Assembly (NCBI RefSeq): GCF_029960785.1
Contig: NZ_JASBQE010000021.1
Coordinates: forward strand, 62,001 to 126,000
Source of the DNA: Polyangium sp. 15x6
Lineage (GTDB): Bacteria > Myxococcota_A > Polyangia > Polyangiales > Polyangiaceae
DNA: 64,000 bases
Direction of reading: 5' to 3'
Below, piece after piece: positions 41,886 to 48,643 of this stretch. The notes under the pieces were generated by a model. That model was not told the DNA's origin, did no database searches, and was given only the letters and a program-made list of their open reading frames with translations. Position 1 is the stretch's first letter. Every line of letters begins with the position of its first letter. The translations under genes were made by a program, and so were the position numbers.

Positions 41886-42164
41886 TCAATCAATATCCAC
41901 GCGAACATCACAGCGACGGACGCGCGCGTGGCCGCACCCGTCGAGAAACAGCACGTAGAGAAACCCCGGCGTTACCCACGCCGTGAGGGGCGGTGCGAGC
42001 GTCACTGCCGCTCGTCCCGCGTGCGGCCCGCCGACGATGCGGACGGGCGTCAAGTGCGGCAGGTCCGGCAGAGCTGCCCACCAAAGCCAACCGGGATAAA
42101 AGCCCAGCGACGCCACTGCCCCGAGCAACCCGAGGAAGAGCACGATGACGAGCACCTCAGCCAT
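41886..42164 (-). CDS. Small membrane protein
   Basis: 92 residues with AAGGAGG before the ATG. One or two N-terminal TM segments (VLVIVLFLGLLGAVASLGFY), then a small beta domain (VRIVGGPHAGRAAVTLAPPL) resembling an SH3-type barrel. Confidence 0.55.
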   Translation of the reverse strand: MAEVLVIVLFLGLLGAVASLGFYPGWLWWAALPDLPHLTPVRIVGGPHAGRAAVTLAPPLTAWVTPGFLYVLFLDGCGHARVRRCDVRVDID

Positions 42165-42177
42165 GCGTGCCCCTCCT

Positions 42178-42504
42178 TCAATGCGTCACCTGGGCTCGTG
42201 CCCCCCGGACCATGTCCCGCAGCCTCATGAGGAGCGGCGCGCGGTCGTTGAGGAACGTGGTTCCCGGCCCGTATTCGCGCCAAAGGCGCCCGAGCTCGTC
42301 GCGCTGCTTGATGGTGCTCTCGATGTGGCGTACGGCGGCGTGGTAGCTGCCGGCGTGCGCCGCGGCGAGCGTCACGCAATATTCGAAACCAAACGGGTTC
42401 GGGTGGCTCGTCGGGCGTTCCTCGCTGTAGATGCCGACGCGCGTGATGATGCAAAGCGGCCCGATGCGGAGCACGTGAGCCACAAGAAACGCGTGCGTAG
42501 TCAT
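42178..42504 (-). CDS. Element protein of unknown function
   Basis: 108 residues, ATG preceded by GGAGGG. Alpha/beta N-terminus (AFLVAHVLRIGPLCIITRVG), then helices (HIESTIKQRDELGRLWREYG). No motif recognised. Confidence 0.5.
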   Translation of the reverse strand: MTTHAFLVAHVLRIGPLCIITRVGIYSEERPTSHPNPFGFEYCVTLAAAHAGSYHAAVRHIESTIKQRDELGRLWREYGPGTTFLNDRAPLLMRLRDMVRGARAQVTH

Positions 42505-42520
42505 TCTGTCCGCCCTCCGA

Positions 42521-42775
42521 CTACAGAACTCGAAACAGTCGTAGCTGCTCGCGAGGAGCGCCAGGCCTTCGCCACGGAATGCGCGCCTGCGCGAGCTGCC
42601 GCCTCACTTCGGCCAACCAAACACGGTAGGCCCATCCGCAGCGCTCCCCGAACGGGTAGGCCGCGCGAATGGCGCGCCGAACCTCCAGGGGCTCGGCGCG
42701 CCGGTGTTGAGCGAGGACCTCGGCGACAATAGGCGCCGCCTTCGTCCTCCAGGTCTCACGCTCCGGCGAAGGCAT
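42521..42775 (-). CDS. Small phage-type protein with YPFGER motif
   Basis: 84 residues; ATG lies 20 bases inside the end of the upstream gene. The core AAYPFGERCGWAYRVWLAEV resembles a small conserved protein seen in many phages and plasmids (aYPFGxR..yPYkvWl), function unknown. This is pattern memory, not a search. Confidence 0.6.
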   Translation of the reverse strand: MPSPERETWRTKAAPIVAEVLAQHRRAEPLEVRRAIRAAYPFGERCGWAYRVWLAEVRRQLAQARIPWRRPGAPREQLRLFRVL

Positions 42776-43379
42776 AGCCGCCGCCGGCTTTCTCGTAGCC
42801 GTCGCACGAGCAATGCGCGATGACGCAGCGGCCCGAGGTCGGCCTGTGCTCGTGCAGCGGGTGCCCACATTTGCACGGCGCGTCCAGGCCGGCGAGGAGC
42901 TCGCGCATGGCCGTCCACGGCTTCGGTGGGTGGTACGGCCGCCCCTCCGCGTACGCCTCGACGAGCTCGACGAGTTCGGCGTTCGAGAGAGCGAAGAGCC
43001 TGCGCGTCGCGCCACCGCTCGGCCACGCCGAGCAGGCCGCGTTGCCGACGAACTGCCCGAACCGCTGCGCGCTAACTCGGGGCCGTGCGTGCGCCGCCTG
43101 AATGCGTGCCCATTGCTCGGCGGTGAGCACGTTGTAGGCGGGGTCGTCCGGCTCGGGAGTCGGACGCCACGACGGCGGGAGCGCGGCGACGAGCCGGACG
43201 AGCTCCTCGTTCCAGACCTGCAAAAGCACGCGCACAGGGCGCTCGGAACGAAGCTGCATTGCCTGCATCAGCAGGCTGCCAAAGTTCTGCCGCGCCCGTC
43301 GGGTGTGCGCAGCGCGGAGCTCGTCGACCTGGTGCTCGTCGAGCGACTTCGGGTCGGGGGCGCTGGTGAAGAGGTTCAT
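42756..43379 (-). CDS. Protein with C-terminal zinc-binding Cys/His cluster
   Basis: 207 residues; ATG overlaps the large gene's stop. A helical body precedes a C-terminal CKCGHPLHEHRPTSGRCVIA, then HCSCDGY cluster, the usual small zinc knuckle. No enzyme motif. Confidence 0.55.
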   Translation of the reverse strand: MNLFTSAPDPKSLDEHQVDELRAAHTRRARQNFGSLLMQAMQLRSERPVRVLLQVWNEELVRLVAALPPSWRPTPEPDDPAYNVLTAEQWARIQAAHARPRVSAQRFGQFVGNAACSAWPSGGATRRLFALSNAELVELVEAYAEGRPYHPPKPWTAMRELLAGLDAPCKCGHPLHEHRPTSGRCVIAHCSCDGYEKAGGGYAFAGA

Positions 43380-45763
43380 GCCGCCGCCCCCTCTGCGCGC
43401 TCGGCGCCCCGCGTCTCCTTCCCCTCACGCGAGGCCGCGCAGGTCGCACAGTCTGGCGTCGTGTCGGGCGCTGGTCTCCACGTTGTTGTGTCCCAGTCGC
43501 CCAGGTGGACGTTGCAGACCGCGAAATCCGCGCTCCCGCGCTCCTTACGGCGCGTGTGCGCCACGTCGTGGTGCCTATCCCACACGCGGTCCCATCGCGC
43601 CTCGACCTTCGGCAGGTCCGCAACCCTGGCCCCCCGCGAGGACTCCGATTCGCGCATGCGGACGCAGGACTTGCACTCGATTGCACGCCGCCCCGGAATG
43701 GTGGGGGCTTGCAGTTTCACGCCGCAAACGGCCACCCACGGGCGCGCTTTGAGGCTATGAAGCTCGACCGTGTGCGCTACAGCCGAGTTGACGCCCTGGT
43801 GTTTGCAGCGGAGCACCCATTCCGACGGGCTCGGCGCGTCCGAGGCCAGCCCGGACGCCCGCTTCTTCTTCGCTGCCAGTCGGGCCGCCTTCGTCGCGGT
43901 GGTCACCGGCGTCGAGCCAGTGGTCTCCGCTGCGCCGTCGTCAGCAACGGGACGCAGATGTTCGCGCGCGATGCGCTGTAGCTGCTTTTCCCCCCGCACT
44001 TTCACGCAGGGCCGATTGGGGTCCTCCGAGATGCCAATCTTGCCCCTCTTCCCTGCGAAGGAGCCGCCCACAATCTCGACCCTCGTGCCCGTTGCCAGTG
44101 GTTCGAGGTCAATGTCTCGGTACCCGGAAAGCCAGGCCTCGACCAGGTGCGGCTCCATGTCGGCAATCCGCACGCGCCAACCTTCGCGCCCCTGATTGCT
44201 TCGAACGGCGGGGTGGTCGCCTGGGACCCGGTGAAACTCGCCGTCCGGCGTGTCGACGTCGTACACGACACGGCTCGCGAGCTCGAGCTCGTCGGTCGCG
44301 AACACCAGCTCGTCCTCCCCGCACTTGAGGCGCACCCAGGGCGGGCCGCCCTTGGCGGGGCCCGCGTACTCCAGCACGCTGCCACGCTCCAGACCGGCTC
44401 TGACGCACCTCGGAGTTACGACAGCGACGAGCGTGCCCTCCGGCCAGTCAAACCCGCGAGGGGCGGCGCAATCGGTCTCCTCGTGCTCGCGAAGGCAAGG
44501 CTTCAAGTCACAGGTCCACGCGCCGCACACGCATTTGCGCCGCGGCGCGTGCTTGCAGCTAGACCTGGCCGGGCGTTCGCTCTCGGGCGCGCGCGCGGCC
44601 GGCTTGGCGGCAAATTGGTCGGTGTACCACCCGAGGACGTCGCCCGTTTCGAGGTTGACGAGTCGCGCTTTATCGTGTGCCCATCCGGCACGAATCGCCG
44701 TTCCTGGGATGTCCACTTCGTGGACGGCATCCAACCCCACGTGCGGCGCGTGCGCGTTTCGGTCGCAGACGAGGCCCGACGCGTGCCGTGTCCCGCACGG
44801 CGAGCCGGCCGATGCATGCACGCGCTCGCTCTTGGCGCGTGCGTTCCGCGGTCCGACTTTCCACCGGTCGCCGCCAGCGTCGAGGTGTAGAAGTCCCCGC
44901 CGTTCGCCCTCGAGGAGCGCAGCGAGCACGAACCCCCGCGCCGACTCGCCGAGCGGAAGCTCGACCTCTTCGTCCAGCGCCACCTCGGCGATGAGCGTTT
45001 CCTCCGTGGCGCCCTTGTCGCCCGCGAGGTCGAGCGCCATCACGCACCGCTGCAAGACAGCTTCCGAGGCCTGCGACCGTGCCACAATGGCGCGCGCCTC
45101 CGCAGCGGTGTGCTCGTTGGCGAGGTTGTCCTGTACCTCGCGGTACCCCCGGCCGAGCCGCAGACGCGTGTGCCGCAGCTCGGGTACCGTCTCTTCGCGT
45201 AGGGCCGCCCGTTCGTGGGCGCGCGCCGCGGCCTCGTACTCTCGGGCGAGCGGCCCATTGCCTGCCGCCTGCGAGGCGCGGGCCCGCCACCGGCAGATTT
45301 GCGCCGCGGCGGCCGGCGCGAGCTCGGCCTCGCAGGTGTCGCAGAAAATCAGGAACCCCGCGTTGCTCGCTCTCGGGTTTTTGCAGCATACCCCGGGTGG
45401 CGCCTCCCGCGTGCTCGTCCCTTCGTCGACGAGCTGCTCGCCACGTGCGTCGAGGTCAGCCGCCCAGCTCGGAACCTCGTCGCCGGCCGCGCGAGCTGCG
45501 CGCACGTACTGCCCGACGAGCTGCGCGAGCGCTGGCCAGCTCCGAAGGCGCGGCGTGAACGCGAACGTCGCCTGCGGGCTTTTCCAACACTTCACATCGA
45601 AAACCACCTCAGGCCCGAGGAGTAGCGACGCGTCCAGGAGCACGAGCTCGCGCACGTAGGCGCTTTCGCTCTTCGCTTGCCGGATTTCGACCAGCTTGTG
45701 AAGGATTTCTTCCTCCGCGGGTCGGAGGCGGAAGGAATGCGGAACAACGCGCGAATCGACCAT
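43376..45763 (-). CDS. Large multi-Cys protein with RHH-like N-terminus and KOW-like motif
   Basis: 795 residues with GGGAGG before the ATG. The first 50 residues (HSFRLRPAEEEILHKLVEIR) resemble a ribbon-helix-helix DNA-binding unit. Several Cys groups follow (VCCKNP, FCDTCEAE, KCVCGAWTC, CKSC, CATC). Near residue 590 GTRVEIVGGSFAGKRGKIG matches a KOW motif; its GxxxxGKR is not a Walker A. It is the largest leftward gene and I do not recognise the family. A nucleic-acid role is inferred. Confidence 0.5.
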   Translation of the reverse strand: MVDSRVVPHSFRLRPAEEEILHKLVEIRQAKSESAYVRELVLLDASLLLGPEVVFDVKCWKSPQATFAFTPRLRSWPALAQLVGQYVRAARAAGDEVPSWAADLDARGEQLVDEGTSTREAPPGVCCKNPRASNAGFLIFCDTCEAELAPAAAAQICRWRARASQAAGNGPLAREYEAAARAHERAALREETVPELRHTRLRLGRGYREVQDNLANEHTAAEARAIVARSQASEAVLQRCVMALDLAGDKGATEETLIAEVALDEEVELPLGESARGFVLAALLEGERRGLLHLDAGGDRWKVGPRNARAKSERVHASAGSPCGTRHASGLVCDRNAHAPHVGLDAVHEVDIPGTAIRAGWAHDKARLVNLETGDVLGWYTDQFAAKPAARAPESERPARSSCKHAPRRKCVCGAWTCDLKPCLREHEETDCAAPRGFDWPEGTLVAVVTPRCVRAGLERGSVLEYAGPAKGGPPWVRLKCGEDELVFATDELELASRVVYDVDTPDGEFHRVPGDHPAVRSNQGREGWRVRIADMEPHLVEAWLSGYRDIDLEPLATGTRVEIVGGSFAGKRGKIGISEDPNRPCVKVRGEKQLQRIAREHLRPVADDGAAETTGSTPVTTATKAARLAAKKKRASGLASDAPSPSEWVLRCKHQGVNSAVAHTVELHSLKARPWVAVCGVKLQAPTIPGRRAIECKSCVRMRESESSRGARVADLPKVEARWDRVWDRHHDVAHTRRKERGSADFAVCNVHLGDWDTTTWRPAPDTTPDCATCAASREGKETRGAERAEGAAA

Positions 45764-45775
45764 GTCGTCCTCCCT

Positions 45776-46195
45776 TCACGCCGCCGCCGATTTGTTGAGC
45801 TTGGCCAAGACGCCCTTGGAACCGGCCAGGAATTCTTTCTGCTCCTCACGCGACCGCTCTCGCAGCGTCGCCACGAACGCGGGCTTTGGCAGAGCCGCCG
45901 CCGCCTTCGCCTTATCGCGGACGATGAGCGCCGTTGCTACGTCTGCAAAGTCCTGGCAGAGGCGCGCAAGCGGATGCTTTTGGTTCCGCAGAAAGTTGTC
46001 GTTGCCGGGGCGGTCGAACCACGCCGCCATCACCTCGGCTGCGTTGCGCTGGAGAGCATCGCCCGGGCCCTCGCCTTCCGCTTGCCGCGTCTCGGCCAGC
46101 CATTGGATGTTTTCCCGGAGTTCAACCTGCTGCTCAGACGTCAAATGCGCCCGACGTCGAGCGGACGGAAGATTGGACGGCGTCTTATATTGCAC
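45776..46195 (-). CDS. Helical protein at the element's right end
   Basis: 139 residues from a GTG with a poorly placed ribosome site, so the start is uncertain. All-helical, charged (AHLTSEQQVELRENIQWLAE; FADVATALIVRDKAKAAAAL). It is the first gene of the second leftward block, starting about 80 bp inside attR. Confidence 0.5.
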   Translation of the reverse strand: MQYKTPSNLPSARRRAHLTSEQQVELRENIQWLAETRQAEGEGPGDALQRNAAEVMAAWFDRPGNDNFLRNQKHPLARLCQDFADVATALIVRDKAKAAAALPKPAFVATLRERSREEQKEFLAGSKGVLAKLNKSAAA

Positions 46196-46253
46196 CTCAT
46201 GCTGTGCTTGCCATGCAGCAAAAATTACCGCGTCGACGTCGGCAGCCGCAAGG

Positions 46254-46272
46254 TCACCCCAAGAGGGGGTGA
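46254..46272. repeat. Perfect inverted repeat next to attR
   Basis: TCACCCC and GGGGTGA with a five-base spacer end two bases inside the right 13-bp core. It mirrors the inverted repeat beside attL, though with different sequence. It may be an arm site for recombination proteins. Confidence 0.4.
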
Positions 46273-46287
46273 AACAGGTATTCTGAG
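46271..46287 (+). repeat. attR core repeat
   Basis: GAAACAGGTATTCTGAG matches attL except at the fourth base. It marks the right boundary of the element. Sequence after it should be the original DNA downstream of the lipoprotein gene. Confidence 0.8.
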
Positions 46288-46303
46288 CTTCTCGCCACGT
46301 TGT

Positions 46304-46336
46304 GCCGCGCGGCCCTGAAAACGGGACCCGCGCGGC
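46304..46336 (+). terminator. GC-rich hairpin, likely displaced terminator
   Basis: Arms GCCGCGCGG and CCGCGCGGC with a 15-base loop lie 17 bp after attR. No U tract. Before insertion this would have stood just behind the lipoprotein stop now at 24830. The 366 bp from 46196 to 46561 otherwise hold attR, this hairpin and the upstream region of the next lipoprotein gene. Confidence 0.4.
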
Positions 46337-46458
46337 GCGGGACGGGCCTCGGCACGGCCCGTAGGGGCGCGCCCATAAGATTTTTCCTGCGTCGGGCGAA
46401 CGCCCGCGACACGTATTTCATTGACGGACCGCTCGACGTTCCGGCGCCCGGGCTGAAT

Positions 46459-46475
46459 GAATTCGCTTGGGGTCG
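46459..46475 (+). promoter_or_regulatory. Conserved upstream box, copy 1
   Basis: GAATTCGCTTGGGGTCG lies 86 bp before the first Gly/Tyr-rich lipoprotein gene and recurs with one change at 47509-47525 before its paralog. The ribosome region AACAGGGGGAGGTT is also shared. Conservation between diverged paralogs suggests a common promoter or regulator site. Confidence 0.5.
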
Positions 46476-46561
46476 AACCCCTGCGCAAGCGAGCACATCG
46501 TTGCTTTTTTCTTCGCGCTGGGGAAAGGCCTCACCGAACAGAAAACAGGGGGAGGTTTTGT

Positions 46562-47293
46562 ATGAAGAACGTGTCGAGGATCGTTGCGCTGATCCTGTCC
46601 GCGTCCGCCGGCGTGTGGCTGACCGGTTGCGCTGCCGAGCTCGATGATCCGAGCGAGGATACGGATTCCGCGCTCGCCAACGTGCACGAGGGCAAGGGCA
46701 TCACGAAGGGGCGTCTGGGCGGACAGGCGGACATCCCGGTGATCTCGAAGGGCAGGGGCATGGGCGGCGGCCAATTCGAGGGCAGCGGCCATCTCGGCAA
46801 GGGCGCGCGGGTCTCGGGCGCCGATACGCAGGTCGACAATCCGGCGATCGGCGGCCAGCTCGGTGGTCAGCTCGGTGGTCAGCTCGGTGGTCAGCTCGGC
46901 GGCCGGCTCGGCGGTCAGCTCGGCGGTCAGCTCGGCGGTCAGGCCGGGGCCGAGGAGAAGTTCGAAGACACCCAGCGGGCCGGGGCCGGGGCCGGGGCCG
47001 GGGCCGGGGCCGGGGCCGAGGGGCAGATCGAGGATCAGGGCCTCCGCCACGACGAGAGCGCGGGCCAGGTCGAGGAAGAGGGCGATACGGCGTCGTCGCA
47101 AGAGGCGCTGTCCTCTTGGTGGGGGGCTTATTACCCCCGCGGGTACCGGTACGGCTGGCGTGGTTATGGGTACTATCCCGGGCGGTTCTTCTATGGCGGC
47201 TACCCGTACTACGGCTGCGGCGGCTACGGCTACGGCGGCTACGGCGGCTACTACGGCGGTTGCGATCTCGGGTTGCCCGGCGGCTACTGGTGA
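46562..47293 (+). CDS. Gly/Gln-repeat lipoprotein with Tyr/Gly-rich C-terminus (paralog 1)
   Basis: 243 residues; GGGGGAGG sets the ATG. Signal and lipobox ASAGVWLTGC. The mature part has about seven GQLGG repeats (residues about 97-126), an Ala-Gly run coded by a hexanucleotide repeat, an acidic stretch and a C-terminus of Tyr/Gly (GYGYGGYGGYYGG). Such tails are adhesive or matrix-like. The N-terminal 35 residues match the next lipoprotein closely, so the two genes arose by duplication. Confidence 0.75.
   Translation: MKNVSRIVALILSASAGVWLTGCAAELDDPSEDTDSALANVHEGKGITKGRLGGQADIPVISKGRGMGGGQFEGSGHLGKGARVSGADTQVDNPAIGGQLGGQLGGQLGGQLGGRLGGQLGGQLGGQAGAEEKFEDTQRAGAGAGAGAGAGAEGQIEDQGLRHDESAGQVEEEGDTASSQEALSSWWGAYYPRGYRYGWRGYGYYPGRFFYGGYPYYGCGGYGYGGYGGYYGGCDLGLPGGYW
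46981..47016 (+). repeat. Hexanucleotide tandem repeat (CGGGGC)6
   Basis: Six perfect copies of CGGGGC inside the lipoprotein gene code for alternating Ala-Gly. Each unit is two codons, so slippage changes length but not frame. Its G-runs could form a quadruplex. An upstream 15-bp unit repeat coding GQLGG spans about 46850-46940. Confidence 0.85.
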
Positions 47294-47338
47294 TCCCTCG
47301 GGACATCGCCGCAATGGCCTCCTGACATGAGCTTACGG

Positions 47339-47370
47339 GCCCGCTAGGACTTCTCGGAGTTCGAGCGGGC
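47339..47370 (+). terminator. Terminator-like hairpin after paralog 1
   Basis: GCCCGCT pairs with AGCGGGC across an 18-base loop. The same block (GAGC-TACGGGCCCG ... CGGGC) follows paralog 2 at 48475. There is no long U tract. The 315 bp from 47294 to 47608 hold this hairpin and the second copy of the upstream box (47509-47525), nothing else. Confidence 0.5.
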
Positions 47371-47508
47371 TCGTTTCATTTCCATGCTCCACCATTTTCC
47401 AAGCAAACGAACCTGCTCCGGACATGGGCTTTTTCGAGGCAGCGGGCGATCCGCGTCCCGCACGTTCCCGCGCCGAGACCGCTCGACGTCGGGCCGCCCC
47501 GGCCAAAG

Positions 47509-47525
47509 GAATTCGCTTGTGGTCG
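47509..47525 (+). promoter_or_regulatory. Conserved upstream box, copy 2
   Basis: GAATTCGCTTGTGGTCG, 83 bp before the second lipoprotein ATG; one base differs from copy 1. Flanking CTCGACGT and the purine-rich ribosome region are also shared. Confidence 0.5.
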
Positions 47526-47608
47526 GAGCCTCTCGCCGAATGCGAACGAATTGCTGTTCGCGGCGAGGGAGGAAGGCCGCTGCGAAGTGGAAACAGGGGG
47601 AGGTTCGT

Positions 47609-48430
47609 ATGAAGAACGTGTCGAAAATCGTGGCGCTGATCCTTTCGGCGTCCGCGGGCGTCTGGATCACGGGTTGCGCGGCCGAGGTCGGGGATCTCGA
47701 GGAGACCGACAACGCGCTCGCCAACGTGGAAAAGGGCGCGGGGATCACCAAGGGGCACATCGGCGGAACGACGGGCATCTCGGCGGGTCAGGACAGCCAG
47801 CTCGGCGAGGACCTGTCCCTGGGCGGCCAGATCGCGGGCGAGATCCAGGGCGGTCAGCTCGGCAAGGGCCTCGGCAAGGGTATGGGGAAGGAGCTCGGCA
47901 AGGGCTTCGCGCAGGGCGGCCTCGGCAAGGGCATCGTGAAGAGGCGGCTCAGCAAGGGTATCGAGCAGGACCTCGGCAAGGGCTTCAGCAAGACCGCCCC
48001 GATCCCGGCGCAGGAGAAGGCTGCGGAGCAGCCGGCGCTCGGGCAGGAAGAGGAGAGCGGGCAGGTCGCGGGTGTGGAGAGCATCGAAGAGACCCAGGTG
48101 CCGGGCCACGAGGAGATCGCGGGCCAGGCGGCCGGCAGCGAGGAGATCGCGGGCCAGGCGGCCGCGGGTGAGGAAGAGCTCGCCCTGGCCGAGGAAGAGA
48201 CCGGCGAGTCCCAGGAAGCGCTTTCGTCGCAGTATTGGCGCGGCCGGCATCGCGGCTGGTACGGCGGGTATTACGGCGGGTACGGACGGCATGGATACCG
48301 CTATCCGTACTACGGTTACTACCCGCGCTACGGCCACTACCCGTACTACGGCTACTACCCGCGCTACGGCCACTACCCGTACTACGGCGGCTACCCTTAC
48401 TACCGGCATCATCGCCGTTACTGGTGGTGA
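47609..48430 (+). CDS. Gly/Lys-repeat lipoprotein with Tyr-rich C-terminus (paralog 2)
   Basis: 273 residues. The signal region MKNVSKIVALILSASAGVW is nearly identical to paralog 1, with lipobox ITGC. The centre has LGKG repeats (GKGLGKGMGKELGKGFAQGG), then an acidic Glu-rich part, and a C-terminus of repeated YGYYPRYGHYPYYG units rich in Tyr, His and Arg. It is probably an exported, surface-attached matrix or coat protein. It shares regulatory and terminator sequence with paralog 1. Confidence 0.75.
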   Translation: MKNVSKIVALILSASAGVWITGCAAEVGDLEETDNALANVEKGAGITKGHIGGTTGISAGQDSQLGEDLSLGGQIAGEIQGGQLGKGLGKGMGKELGKGFAQGGLGKGIVKRRLSKGIEQDLGKGFSKTAPIPAQEKAAEQPALGQEEESGQVAGVESIEETQVPGHEEIAGQAAGSEEIAGQAAAGEEELALAEEETGESQEALSSQYWRGRHRGWYGGYYGGYGRHGYRYPYYGYYPRYGHYPYYGYYPRYGHYPYYGGYPYYRHHRRYWW

Positions 48431-48474
48431 GCGGTCGAATGACTTCGGCGCGATGACTTGATGGCGTGAGCATA

Positions 48475-48512
48475 CGGGCCCGGTCGGTCTCTTCGGAGGT
48501 CGATCGGGCCCG
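48475..48512 (+). terminator. Terminator-like hairpin after paralog 2
   Basis: CGGGCCCGGTCG pairs with CGATCGGGCCCG (one mismatch) over a 14-base loop, followed by GTTCCTTT. It is the homolog of the hairpin after paralog 1. Confidence 0.55.
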
Positions 48513-48643
48513 GTTCCTTTGGGCCATCGCCTCGCCGTCACCGCTTCCGTCCCCGGTCCGCGTCCGCCGCCCTCTCCACCTGCGCCCGCCCTTCCTTCCT
48601 TTCCCCTTCCGCTCCCGTCCGCCCCGGTGGCATCATCCTCCGC

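Larger units (their letters stand above)
24819..46287 (+). mobile_element. Integrated 21.5-kb virus-like element with tyrosine integrase
   Basis: Boundaries are set by the direct repeat CAGGTATTCTGAG at 24819-24831 and 46275-46287; one repeat plus the DNA between is 21,456 bp. Inside are an integrase near the left end, two small DNA-binding regulators, and a rightward run of genes (30411-41102) with virion-like features, flanked by leftward blocks of small genes. No relaxase, type IV secretion, transposase, terminase, portal or tail gene was seen. It is best read as a prophage of an unfamiliar tailless type, or a satellite that depends on a helper. Confidence 0.78.

Noticed and set aside
43376-45763. 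P-loop ATPase in the large leftward protein (GGSFAGKR)
   Set aside because: The last position is Arg rather than Ser/Thr and the context VEIVGGSFAGKRGKIG is that of a KOW motif.
24819-46287. Conjugative element or ordinary tailed prophage
   Set aside because: No relaxase, coupling protein or type IV secretion genes, and no terminase, portal, tape measure or tail genes were found.
46981-47016. CRISPR or intergenic satellite
   Set aside because: The six-base repeat lies inside a coding sequence and has no spacers; it encodes Ala-Gly. No CRISPR array is present in the window.
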